DNA of 64,000 nucleotides from Dyella_A sp050749815 (GCF_050749815.1 NZ_CP192735.1:1054001-1118000), one strand, 5' to 3'. Counted from the stretch's first letter, positions 54,447-62,690 are shown. The notes: generated by a model from the letters alone, not told the origin. Numbers and translations: made by a program.

Positions 54447-55784
54447 ATGGCACGCTCCCCCCTGACCCCGACCGGCGGTCTGTTCAGCGACTCCGACGAC
54501 CTCAAACCCCTGGCCGAGCGCATGCGCCCGCGCAGCCTCGACGAAATCGTGGGCCAGCAGCGGGTGGTGGGCCCGGGCAAGGCGCTGCGCCGCGCGCTGG
54601 AGGCCGGCAAGATCCACTCCATGGTGCTGTGGGGCCCGCCCGGCTGCGGCAAAACCACCTTGGCCCTGCTGGTGGCGCGCTACGCCGAGGCCGAGTTCAA
54701 GGCGATCTCGGCCGTGCTCTCGGGCCTGCCCGACGTGCGCAAGGCGTTGGCCGAGGCCGAGGCCAACTTCGCCCAGGGCCGGCGCACCGTGCTGTTCGTC
54801 GATGAGGTGCACCGCTTCAACAAGGCCCAGCAGGACGCCTTTCTGCCGCACATCGAGCGCGGCGTGATCCTCTTCATAGGCGCCACCACCGAAAACCCCT
54901 CGTTCGAGCTCAACTCCGCGCTGCTCTCGCGCTGCCGCGTGCACGTGCTGGAGTCGCTGTCGGTGGACGACATCGTGCAGGCGCTTCGCCGCGCCCTGGC
55001 CGACCGCGAACGCGGCCTGGGCGAGCTGGAGCTGGACGTGCCCGAGGCCTCGCTGCGGATGATCGCCCAGGCTGCCGACGGCGACGTGCGCCGCGCGCTC
55101 ACCCTGCTGGAAATCGCCGCCGAGCTCGCCGACGGCGGCAGCATCGGCGAGGCCACGCTGGAGCAGGTGCTGGCCGACCGCACCCGCCGCTTCGACAAGA
55201 ACGGCGAGCAGTTCTACGACCAGATCTCGGCGCTGCACAAATCGGTGCGCTCGTCCGACCCCGACGCCGCCGTGTACTGGCTCACCCGCATGCTCGACGG
55301 CGGCGTGGACCCGCTCTACCTCGCCCGCCGCATGACCCGCATGGCGGTGGAAGACATCGGCTTGGCTGAGCCGCGCGCCTGGCGCATGGCGTTGGATGCC
55401 TGGGACACCTACGAGCGCCTGGGCAGCCCGGAGGGCGAGCTGGGCCTGGCGCAGCTGGCGATCTGGCTGGCCATCGCGCCCAAGAGCAACGCCGCCTACA
55501 TGGCCTACAACAAGGCCCGCGCCGCCGTGCGCGAAGGCGGCACGCTCGACGTGCCCATGCACCTGCGCAACGCGCCGACCAAGCTGATGAAAGGCCTCGG
55601 CTACGGCAAGAACTACCAGTACGACCACGACGCCGAAGGCGGCGTAGCGCTCGATCAGCAATGCCTGCCCGACGAACTCGACGGCACCGTGTTCTACGAA
55701 CCGGTCGACCGCGGCCTGGAGATCAAGCTGCGCGAAAAGCTCGAGGCGCTGCGCGCGGCAAGGCGGCAGGCGCGGAAGAAGTAG
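54447..55784 (+). CDS. rarA: Replication-associated recombination protein RarA (MgsA)
   Basis: A 445-aa AAA+ ATPase: MRPRSLDEIVGQQRVVG at the start, Walker A GPPGCGKTT (63-71), Walker B LFVDEVHRFNKAQQDA, sensor 1 IGATTENPSFELN, and the C-terminal tetramerisation region with the YLARRMTRMAVEDIGLAEP motif. It acts at stalled forks and on SSB-coated ends. In E. coli the order is ftsK-lolA-rarA-serS; here the same order holds but with inserted genes on both sides. Confidence 0.96.
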   Translation: MARSPLTPTGGLFSDSDDLKPLAERMRPRSLDEIVGQQRVVGPGKALRRALEAGKIHSMVLWGPPGCGKTTLALLVARYAEAEFKAISAVLSGLPDVRKALAEAEANFAQGRRTVLFVDEVHRFNKAQQDAFLPHIERGVILFIGATTENPSFELNSALLSRCRVHVLESLSVDDIVQALRRALADRERGLGELELDVPEASLRMIAQAADGDVRRALTLLEIAAELADGGSIGEATLEQVLADRTRRFDKNGEQFYDQISALHKSVRSSDPDAAVYWLTRMLDGGVDPLYLARRMTRMAVEDIGLAEPRAWRMALDAWDTYERLGSPEGELGLAQLAIWLAIAPKSNAAYMAYNKARAAVREGGTLDVPMHLRNAPTKLMKGLGYGKNYQYDHDAEGGVALDQQCLPDELDGTVFYEPVDRGLEIKLREKLEALRAARRQARKK

Positions 55785-55924
55785 TTCAGGCGGGGTGGCG
55801 GCTGACGAGTGAACGCACTGGCGGCACGCTGGTGTCGGCGCCTCGCCAGCGCATAGCGTGCCGAAAAGCCTTTACCCAAACAGCGCCGTCCTTCCACGCC
55901 GCCCCCAATGCTCGACCACCCCTC

Positions 55925-56008
55925 GACGTCATTCCCGCGAACGCGGGAATCCACTTTGCTTCACCAGGCAAGATCAACATGGATTCCCGCGTTCGCGGGA
56001 ATGACGTC
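55925..56008. repeat. Perfect 29-bp inverted repeat element
   Basis: Arms at 55925-55953 and 55980-56008 are exact reverse complements over 29 bases, separated by 26 bases. Each arm holds its own palindrome, ATTCCCGCG-AA-CGCGGGAAT. The unit sits in the 313-bp gap between rarA and the beta-lactamase gene and can fold as a cruciform. It differs in sequence from the GTAGGAGC family and looks like a second REP/MITE-like family. The remainder of the gap (55785-55924) shows nothing recognisable. Confidence 0.88.
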
Positions 56009-56029
56009 CGGGAGGGGCGCGAGCAGCTC

Positions 56030-56054
56030 TGTAGGAGCGCACCCTGTGCGCGAC
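56030..56054. repeat. Variant GTAGGAGC repeat
   Basis: TGTAGGAGCGCACCCTGTGC followed by GCGACC shares the TGTAGGAGC head with the repeats around ftsK but has a different palindrome (GCGCA-CCC-TGCGC type). It lies 22 bases after the 29-bp inverted repeat and may be a solo, diverged REP. Confidence 0.6.
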
Positions 56055-56097
56055 CCCGGAGCCGGCGCCCAGAATCGGGCCGCGGCCGCCGGCACAC

Positions 56098-57063
56098 TCA
56101 CTCCTTGCCCACACCCCCAACCACCACCCGCCCCAGCTCAGCAAACAGCGCATTGCGCTCCTTCGCCGACTGCGTCGAGCCAGTAAGAAATCCCGCCACC
56201 ACCACCGCCCGCCCGTCCGGCCAGCGAATCACGCCGATGTCGTTGAACGCCGCCGTGATCCCCTCGAACGTGGCCGACGTGCCGCCCTTGTGCGCAAACT
56301 CCACGCCCTTGGGCAGACCCGCCTCTATGCGCAAGGGCGGCGTGTGGGTCATCGTGTCCAGCAGCAGGCGGGTGGACGATGCCGACAGCAACTGGCCCTG
56401 CCACAGCTTGCGCAGGAAGCTGGCCGCCGCGTCCGGCGTGCTGGTGTCACGCGGGCCGTGCATATAGGCCAGAAAGCCGCGGCGGATGCGGGCGTCGGCC
56501 TGGGCGTCGGTTTCGCCGGGCGGCGGTTGGTTGTGCGCGTCCAGCCCCATCACGTCGTGGCTGATGCCGCCTTCGCCGCGGTCTACGCGCATGCCCTCGA
56601 TGCCGTGCGCGCGCAGCCACGCGGTGAGCCCCGCCGGCCCGCCGACCAGCGGCAGCAGCGCATCGGCCGCGGTGTTGTCGCTGTCGCCCACCGCCGCCTT
56701 CAGCAACTGGCGCACGGTGAACGTCATCGACTCGCCCTGAAAATGCTTGGCGATCGGGCTGACGCCCTGGCGCAGGTCGGCGCGGGTGATGGTGACGCTG
56801 CGGTCCAGCGACAGCTCGCCGCGATCCACCCGATCGAGCAGTGCCGCACCCAGCGGCGCCTTGAACACGCTCATCATCGGATACGCGCGCCCGACGCCAA
56901 CACGCCAGGTCTGCCCGCTGTGCAGGTCGATCACGGTGACGCCCAGCTGCCCCGGCTGCGCGCGCTGCGCCAGCGCATCGAGCTTGGCTTGCAGGCCGTC
57001 GGCGAAGGCCGGGGCGGCGCACAGCATCAACAGCGCGGCGATCATCATTCGGTACGTGCGCAT
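56098..57063 (-). CDS. Class A beta-lactamase-like serine hydrolase
   Basis: A 321-aa exported protein (signal 1-21, AFA|D). Active-site motifs in order: S65-V-F-K68 (MMSVFKAP), S128-D-N130 (VGDSDNTAADALL), an omega-loop Glu at E164 in MRVDRGEGGIS aligned with Glu166 of the LDRWE pattern, and K259-G-G (AHKGGTSATFEGI) in place of the usual KTG. The Asn of the ExxLN motif is missing. It most likely hydrolyses penicillins or cephalosporins in the periplasm, with spectrum unknown. No ampR-type regulator is adjacent. It interrupts the rarA-serS neighbourhood. Confidence 0.87.
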   Translation of the reverse strand: MRTYRMMIAALLMLCAAPAFADGLQAKLDALAQRAQPGQLGVTVIDLHSGQTWRVGVGRAYPMMSVFKAPLGAALLDRVDRGELSLDRSVTITRADLRQGVSPIAKHFQGESMTFTVRQLLKAAVGDSDNTAADALLPLVGGPAGLTAWLRAHGIEGMRVDRGEGGISHDVMGLDAHNQPPPGETDAQADARIRRGFLAYMHGPRDTSTPDAAASFLRKLWQGQLLSASSTRLLLDTMTHTPPLRIEAGLPKGVEFAHKGGTSATFEGITAAFNDIGVIRWPDGRAVVVAGFLTGSTQSAKERNALFAELGRVVVGGVGKE

Positions 57064-57179
57064 GGTCAGCTCCCTGCAAAAAGCCGGCAGTGTGACGCAG
57101 CCGCGTGGCGCGATGCGGGCAGGGCGCGGGAACCGCGCAGGCGCGGCGTTCGCTTCAAGGCGGCGCCCGCGGCGCGGGC

Positions 57180-57908
57180 TCAGGGCGAAGGCTTGGCCAC
57201 CAGGCGCACGTCGCCGAACCACGCATTGGCCTGGCCATGCGTATTGTCGGTATCCGCGGCGATGGCGATGCCGGTGATCGGCGGCGGTTCGCGGCCAAAA
57301 GCCTTGCGGAAATCCGCCGCCAGGTCACGGCTTTCGCCCACCCATTGGCCGGCCTTGCCGTTGCCGCTCTCGATCACCACCGTGCGCACCGGCGCATAGA
57401 ACGGGTTCGGCGCGATGGTGCCAGGGGCATGGTGGTTGTCCCACACGTAGCAGATCGCCGCGGCCGGCAGGTTCTCGCCGGTGAGGCGGCGCGCCAGCGA
57501 CAGCGTCATGCGCTGGCCGAAGCTCAGCTGGCGCGTCGGCACATCGAAAAACACGTACACGCGCGCCGCGAAATCGTCGCCCGAGCGCCGGGCGAGGTCG
57601 CCCTTGGCCACCGTGTGGTCGATCTTCCAGCGCCAGCTCAGCGTGGCCCCGGGCGAGGCGCGAAAGCGGTCGACGATGGCCCCAGCGCTGCGGTCGGCAT
57701 CGATGTGCACCACGCTGCGGCCGTCCTGCGTTTCCACCGTCACCGCGGCCGGCGGCTTGTGCCGCGACATGGTGTAGCGCTGCCAGCCCGCGGGCAGGCT
57801 GGTGCCTGCCGGCGCGTGGGAGAAATCCAGCGCCGCGGTGTCGGCGAGGGCGGGCAGGGCGAGCGTGGTGAGCAGCGCCGCGAGGGCGGGCCAAAGGCGT
57901 CGATGCAT
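57180..57908 (-). CDS. DUF3047 exported protein
   Basis: A 242-aa protein with a signal peptide (about 1-22, ending ALADT). The mature domain (LDFSHAPAGTSLPAGWQRYTMSRHKPPAAVTVETQDGRSVVHIDADRSAGAIV...LSWRWKID...DDFAARVYVFFD...ICYVWDNHHAPGTIAPNPFYAPVRTVVIESG) fits DUF3047, a beta-sandwich of unknown function. It lies 116 bp upstream of the beta-lactamase gene on the same strand and diverges from serS. Confidence 0.85.
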   Translation of the reverse strand: MHRRLWPALAALLTTLALPALADTAALDFSHAPAGTSLPAGWQRYTMSRHKPPAAVTVETQDGRSVVHIDADRSAGAIVDRFRASPGATLSWRWKIDHTVAKGDLARRSGDDFAARVYVFFDVPTRQLSFGQRMTLSLARRLTGENLPAAAICYVWDNHHAPGTIAPNPFYAPVRTVVIESGNGKAGQWVGESRDLAADFRKAFGREPPPITGIAIAADTDNTHGQANAWFGDVRLVAKPSP

Positions 57909-58065
57909 GCGAGGTCCAAAAAGTCGCGGAGTGCCGGACGGGCATCCAGCGGGCGCGGCAGTGTGGCGAAGCGGGTGTGCAGCGCGTGTTACCGCCGCAC
58001 GGCGTTTGCGCGGCCACGGCGGCGGCCGCGATAATTCCACGCCTTGACCGCCCGAAGGAATCACC

Positions 58066-59346
58066 ATGCTGGACCCCGCCCTGCTGCGCTCGCGCCTGGC
58101 CGAAACCGCCGCCCGCCTCCAGGAGACCCGCGGCTACGCGCTGGACGTGTCCGCCGTGGAGGCGCTGGAGAACGAGCGCAAGCGCCTGGCCACCGAAACG
58201 CAGGAGCTGCAGAACCTGCGCAACACGCGCTCCAAGGCGATCGGTCAGGCCAAGGCCAAGGGTGAAGACGTGGCGTCGCTGATGGCCGAGGTTGCCGGCA
58301 TCGGCGACAAGCTCAAGGCCAACGAAACCGCGCTGGCCGAGGTACAGGCCAAGCTCGCCGACATCGCGCTGGGCATTCCCAACATCCCGCATGAGTCCGT
58401 GCCGCCGGGCAAGGACGAGCACGACAACCGCGAGATCCTGCGCTGGGGTACCCCGCGCCGCTTCGATTTCGCCATCAAGGATCACGTCGACCTCGGCGCC
58501 CGCCACGGCTGGCTCGACGCCGACGCCGGCGCCAAGCTCTCCGGCGCGCGCTTCACCGTGCTGCGCGGCCAGCTGGCGCATCTGCACCGCGCACTCGCCC
58601 AGTTCATGCTCGACCTGCAGACCGGCGAGCACGGCTACCTGGAGTGCAACGTGCCGCTGATCGTCAACGCCGACGCCATGCAGGGCACCGGCCAGCTGCC
58701 CAAGTTCGAGGAGGATCTGTTCTCCACCCACGTGGCCGAAACCAAGCGCTACCTCATCCCCACCGCCGAAGTGGCGCTCACCAACCTGGTGCGCGACTCC
58801 ATCGTGGAGGCGGCGGAACTGCCGATGCGCCTCACCGCGCACTCCATGTGCTTCCGCGCCGAGGCCGGCAGCTACGGCCGCGACACCCGCGGCATGATCC
58901 GCCAGCACCAGTTCGAGAAGGTGGAGATGGTGCAGCTGACCACGCCGGAACAGTCGTTCGACCAGCTGGAGGAAATGGTGGGCCACGCCGAGGCCGTGCT
59001 GCAGAAGCTGGGCCTGCCGTACCGCAAGGTGCTGCTGTGCACCGGTGACATGGGCTTCTCGGCGGTGAAAACCTACGACCTGGAAGTGTGGCTACCCAGC
59101 CAGGACACCTACCGCGAAATCTCCAGCTGCTCCAACTGCGGCGACTTCCAGGCCCGCCGCATGCAGGCGCGCTGGCGCAACCCGGCCACCGGCAAGCCCG
59201 AGCTGCTGCACACGCTCAACGGCTCCGGCCTGGCGGTGGGCCGCACCCTGGTGGCGGTGATGGAGAACTACCAGAACGCCGACGGCTCGATCACCGTGCC
59301 CGAAGCGCTGCGCCCCTACCTGCGCGGCGTGGACACGCTGGCGTGA
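58066..59346 (+). CDS. serS: Seryl-tRNA synthetase
   Basis: A 426-aa class II synthetase. An N-terminal coiled-coil arm (about 1-105) contacts the tRNA-Ser variable arm. Motif 2 is CFRAEAGSYGRDTRGMIRQHQFEKVEM and motif 3 is LNGSGLAVGRTLVAVMENYQ; EISSCSNCGDFQARR is the usual TxE/SxCGDFQARR region. It charges tRNA-Ser with serine. A tRNA-Ser gene lies 642 bp downstream. Its stop overlaps the GTG start of the next gene (GTGA). Confidence 0.97.
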   Translation: MLDPALLRSRLAETAARLQETRGYALDVSAVEALENERKRLATETQELQNLRNTRSKAIGQAKAKGEDVASLMAEVAGIGDKLKANETALAEVQAKLADIALGIPNIPHESVPPGKDEHDNREILRWGTPRRFDFAIKDHVDLGARHGWLDADAGAKLSGARFTVLRGQLAHLHRALAQFMLDLQTGEHGYLECNVPLIVNADAMQGTGQLPKFEEDLFSTHVAETKRYLIPTAEVALTNLVRDSIVEAAELPMRLTAHSMCFRAEAGSYGRDTRGMIRQHQFEKVEMVQLTTPEQSFDQLEEMVGHAEAVLQKLGLPYRKVLLCTGDMGFSAVKTYDLEVWLPSQDTYREISSCSNCGDFQARRMQARWRNPATGKPELLHTLNGSGLAVGRTLVAVMENYQNADGSITVPEALRPYLRGVDTLA

Positions 59347-59720
59347 ATACTTCCACCCGCCGTTCCTGGGACAAGGTGGAGCTGTTCGCCACCGTCAGCC
59401 TGCTGGTGGTGCTCGCCACCGTGCTGATCACCCGGCTCAGCTTCGCCGAAGTGTGGAAGCTGCCGGTGGTAGACCTGGTGCTCACCTGGATGGCGCTGGC
59501 GCTCACCGCGCTGGCGCTGTGGCTGGGCCGCAAACGCCGCTGGCTGCGCATCGGCGCCGTGATCTTCGGCGGCGCCACCCAGCTGGTGCCGATGGTGGTA
59601 CGCCAGCCCGTGCTCATTTTCCCGCTGCTCGGCGCGATCATCCCGGTGATCATCCTGGCCGTTTCGCTGGCTTTGCTCTCGCGCAAGCGCCCGGAGCCCC
59701 GAGTGGCGCCGCGATCCTGA
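59343..59720 (+). CDS. Small membrane protein coupled to serS
   Basis: A 125-aa protein starting with GTG at 59343, in a GTGA overlap with the serS stop. It has a short basic N-terminus, then three or four hydrophobic helices (about 13-32, 38-60, 68-80, 84-108) and an Arg/Pro-rich tail. I do not recognise a family. The overlap supports real translation. Function unknown. Confidence 0.7.
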   Translation: MNTSTRRSWDKVELFATVSLLVVLATVLITRLSFAEVWKLPVVDLVLTWMALALTALALWLGRKRRWLRIGAVIFGGATQLVPMVVRQPVLIFPLLGAIIPVIILAVSLALLSRKRPEPRVAPRS

Positions 59721-59833
59721 TACCATGCGCAGCGTAGCCGCCGAACCGGTGGCTGCGCTCGGAAGCTGAGCTCAACGTCAGTTCCGAAAAAAGCTTGAAG
59801 GGGATGGTGCAATGCCATTCCGACAATTCAAAC

Positions 59834-59959
59834 GGAGAGATGGCCGAGCGGTTTAAGGCACCGGTCTTGCTCGCGGAGGCAGGACGCCGTAGCGAACATC
59901 GGCGAAGCCGATGGCCCGGAGGGCGAGGGGCAGGAGCCCCGAGTCAAACCGGCGAAGGG
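59834..59959 (+). pseudogene. Broken tRNA-Ser copy with a 76-base insert
   Basis: Bases 59834-59869 are identical to the first 36 bases of the intact tRNA-Ser(UGA) gene, up to the second anticodon base. Bases 59946-59959 (AAACCGGCGAAGGG) match the tRNA again from just after the anticodon (60026-60039). Between them are 76 foreign bases that fold as small hairpins (59897-59913, 59914-59924, 59927-59940). Beyond 59959 the copy diverges, and no T-arm or acceptor 3' strand is present. It cannot make a normal tRNA. Confidence 0.85.
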
Positions 59960-59988
59960 CGCGCAACGCGCCTGCGACAACTGAATAC

Positions 59989-60078
59989 GGAGAGATGGCC
60001 GAGCGGTTTAAGGCACCGGTCTTGAAAACCGGCGAAGGGTCAAACCTTCCGTGGGTTCGAATCCCACTCTCTCCGCCA
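59989..60078 (+). tRNA. tRNA-Ser(UGA)
   Basis: A 90-base gene with encoded CCA. The acceptor stem is GGAGAGA (59989-59995) with TCTCTCC (60068-60074), discriminator G60075, CCA at 60076-60078. The anticodon TGA lies at 60023-60025 in a seven-base loop closed by CCGGT/ACCGG. The long variable arm (about 60033-60050, AAGG with CCTT) is typical of tRNA-Ser. The T-loop is GGTTCGAATCC. It lies downstream of its own synthetase gene, and a lower-G+C gene follows it, as expected of a tRNA used as an island boundary. Confidence 0.97.
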
Positions 60079-60339
60079 TAAATGCGATTAAGCCACTGAA
60101 TCCACGGGCTCTTTTGTTTCATCCTTTGCCACGTACCTACTTTCCCTACCAGCGTTCCGCTTTCTAGAGGACGGCTACGGGAGTGTGCGCGAGCGACTCG
60201 CGGTAGCGATCTTTCGCCCTTAATGGCGTGGACGCAGCGATAGATACTGCTACGGTGATCGGACAAGCGTAGACACATGCCTGCATGGGCTAAGGGGCAG
60301 TCGCGCCTGTGGTTCAATCTTTATGGGGAGGGCTATCCA

Positions 60340-62487
60340 ATGAACAAGATACGTCGCAGCGAAGCTGAGGTGTTTGAGGACCTAGCGGTCCTTGCTCGTT
60401 CCCCTGGGTACGTCCATGCCATTGCGCAAATCTGCTACCGAGACGTCGCAATGTTCTTTGTGGGCCAGATGGAGGCCTCAGACCTGCAGAGATCGTTTAG
60501 CCGGGAACGACTCATTCGTACGGAAATTACCACGATTCTTGGGTTGCTCGCGCGAGGACCGATCGACGCTTCCGTGCCAGAAGTGCGTATTCGAGATGAA
60601 TACCTTGAACGAGCCGACCTCCTCATGGAGGAGTTACACGAGGCAATGAGCCGTCCCGCGTTCGACCAAATGATCGCTGCCGCCAAGGCCGGTATTGCTG
60701 ACAGCGATATTTGGCGAGGCGAGGCAATGCGGGAGCCCATCTTCTATGGCAGTGAGTCGGCTTATAGCTTTCAATACCGCGATTTCGCTTTGGAAAAGTA
60801 TCGTTCCGATGATTCGTGGCTTGAAAAGAATATGGGCTTTTCTATTTCGCAAGCCCAAGCTGCTGCAAGAGGGATGTGCGAGATCATCAGCAAGAAGATG
60901 GAGTTGGCCTTCGAAGAAATGAAAAGGTCAGGAAAGGAGCCTGTCAGTTGGCTCAGTGTATTCGAGCAAACGGCTGATGAAATAGCTTTCCATACAGGTC
61001 TGTCAGGAGAGAAAGTTCAGGCCTTCCTGGATGCATTCACGCTATCTAGCGACAACGCCCAATTTCAGTCGCTGGGAGATTTCAACGCGGTTAATGCAAG
61101 GCCTTTGCTGAATCTTGGTAATGGCAAGGTTCTGCTTTTCCTTCCCTATAGCATTTATGAATCCCTCTATGAATCTCCGTTCTATTGGATGGGCGGCGAT
61201 CAGACTTATGAGCCTGCAGCGGCTAAGCATCGAGGCGAATTCACGGAGTCTTTTGCGGCGCGGCGTTTGGCTACAGTATTTGGATCTCAGCGGATTCACC
61301 CCAACGTCGATCTTGTTCGAGGCAAATCAGTGGTTGGGGAGATTGATGTACTTGTTGTCTTCGGCAACCGATTGATCATCGTCCAAGCCAAATCAAAGAA
61401 ACTAACTTTGGCAGCTCGCCGAGGGAACGATGGCCAGCTCCGGAAAGATTTCGCTGCTGCAATTCAAGACTCTTACGATCAGGCTTGGTTGTGTGCGGAA
61501 GCGATCTTGGCTGGGGATTGCGTCTTGAAGGATGCGCAAAAGGTAAATATTGAGTTGCTGCAAGTTCCAAAGGAGATATTCATCTTCAATTTGGTTGCTG
61601 AACACTATCCCGCTCTAGCCTTCCAAGCTAGGCAGTTTCTGAAATATAAAACATCAGACAGAATACGCGCGCCTTTCGTCATGGATGTTTTCCTTCTCGA
61701 TGCGCTGACCGAGATGTTAGACACACCTCTTCGCCTTCTCAGTTACGTCAGGCAGAGAGTTGAGAATATTGAGCGCCTAACAATGAGCCATGAGCTTACT
61801 GCGCTCGGATTCCACCTAAAGAGAAACCTCTGGATCGAGGAGGATTTCAATATGGTGATGCTCGACGATGACATCTCAGCCGAATTGGATTTGGCCATGA
61901 TGGTGCGCCGGGACAACATTCCTGGCGCGCGGACGCCGGATGGCATCCTAACGCGGTTTGTTGGCACGCCGTTCGAGCGTTTGCTATCTCAGATAAATGG
62001 CCAGCCAGATCCGGCCTCGATGGAGATCGGTTTCAACCTTCTCACTTTAGGCGAGGATACCTGTCGAAATATAAATCGCGGGCTAGATTTGATTGCACAG
62101 AAGACGCGGGCCGATGGCGAGCCTCATGATTTCTCCATCGGCGATGATAGCGGTGGTATCACGTTCCACTGCAATTCTTCACTGGGGGAATTCGCTAAGC
62201 AAAAACTCGGAAGACATTGCGAACGACGAAAGTACGCACTGAGAGCCCCACGCTGGTTCGGCCTTTCATTGGACCCGGACGTTCGCCTGCAACTCGGGGT
62301 TGTCCTGGATTTTGAGTGGCAGCATTCGGATGAGATGGACGCAGCAACCGCCGGGATGCCTAAGTCAATTCCGGCAAGCTCTCTTAAGCGGCTAGCCCGA
62401 GACGCCGGGAGGCAGAAGGTGGGGCGGAATGACCGATGTCCTTGTGGCAGCGGAAGGAAGTTCAAGAAATGCTGTCTCGATAGGTAG
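60340..62487 (+). CDS. Lower-G+C protein with PD-(D/E)XK-like domain and C-terminal SEC-C motif
   Basis: A 715-aa protein; the ATG at 60340 is chosen because GGGGAGGG lies eight bases upstream (an in-frame ATG at 60277 lacks this). Residues 1-295 are helical and unrecognised. About 297-400 looks like a NERD/Mrr-type nuclease core: HRGEFTESFAARRL (E300, E303), then GEIDVLVVFGNRLIIVQAKSKK (E334, D336, Q349-A-K351), the pattern of Mrr-like restriction endonucleases with Gln in the second acidic position. The C-terminus is a SEC-C zinc motif, NDRCPCGSGRKFKKCC (Cys 700, 702, 711, 712). Base composition is much lower than its neighbours (27 G/C of 60 at 61081-61140). It lies alone after tRNA-Ser and is probably horizontally acquired. 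A defence role is inference. Confidence 0.75.
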   Translation: MNKIRRSEAEVFEDLAVLARSPGYVHAIAQICYRDVAMFFVGQMEASDLQRSFSRERLIRTEITTILGLLARGPIDASVPEVRIRDEYLERADLLMEELHEAMSRPAFDQMIAAAKAGIADSDIWRGEAMREPIFYGSESAYSFQYRDFALEKYRSDDSWLEKNMGFSISQAQAAARGMCEIISKKMELAFEEMKRSGKEPVSWLSVFEQTADEIAFHTGLSGEKVQAFLDAFTLSSDNAQFQSLGDFNAVNARPLLNLGNGKVLLFLPYSIYESLYESPFYWMGGDQTYEPAAAKHRGEFTESFAARRLATVFGSQRIHPNVDLVRGKSVVGEIDVLVVFGNRLIIVQAKSKKLTLAARRGNDGQLRKDFAAAIQDSYDQAWLCAEAILAGDCVLKDAQKVNIELLQVPKEIFIFNLVAEHYPALAFQARQFLKYKTSDRIRAPFVMDVFLLDALTEMLDTPLRLLSYVRQRVENIERLTMSHELTALGFHLKRNLWIEEDFNMVMLDDDISAELDLAMMVRRDNIPGARTPDGILTRFVGTPFERLLSQINGQPDPASMEIGFNLLTLGEDTCRNINRGLDLIAQKTRADGEPHDFSIGDDSGGITFHCNSSLGEFAKQKLGRHCERRKYALRAPRWFGLSLDPDVRLQLGVVLDFEWQHSDEMDAATAGMPKSIPASSLKRLARDAGRQKVGRNDRCPCGSGRKFKKCCLDR

Positions 62488-62658
62488 TGCTAACTACTTA
62501 GGAGAGGAGCCGGATTTGACGCCGCGCGCGAGGCCCGCGCTGCTGAGGTTCGGAGCCCCCGACGCCCCCACATCACATTACGGCGCATCGCCTTGACTCT
62601 CCTCCAACGCAGTAGGAGACTCGGTCCCAAGGAGCGTCGAAACTCCCCTTAGAGCGGT

Positions 62659-62688
62659 ACCCACCTCCGTCAAACCGGTGGGTTTTTT
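62659..62688 (+). terminator. Terminator-like hairpin with T-run
   Basis: ACCCACC (62659-62665) pairs with GGTGGGT (62677-62683) around an 11-base loop and runs into six Ts (62683-62688). It could terminate transcription from the SEC-C gene or be part of the leader of the next gene (attenuation). The stretch 62488-62658 between the SEC-C stop and this hairpin shows no gene. Confidence 0.65.
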
Positions 62689-62690
62689 GT

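Noticed and set aside
59853..60317. Minus-strand open frame reading ...SGIRTHGRFDPSPVFKTGALNRSAIS...
   Set aside because: It is the antisense of the tRNA-Ser gene and its broken copy, a well-known false protein in annotation.
62488..62640. Possible downstream attachment site repeating the tRNA-Ser 3' end
   Set aside because: CTCTCCTCCAACGCA near 62593 resembles the tRNA end only loosely; no direct repeat of 15 bases or more was seen and no integrase gene is present.
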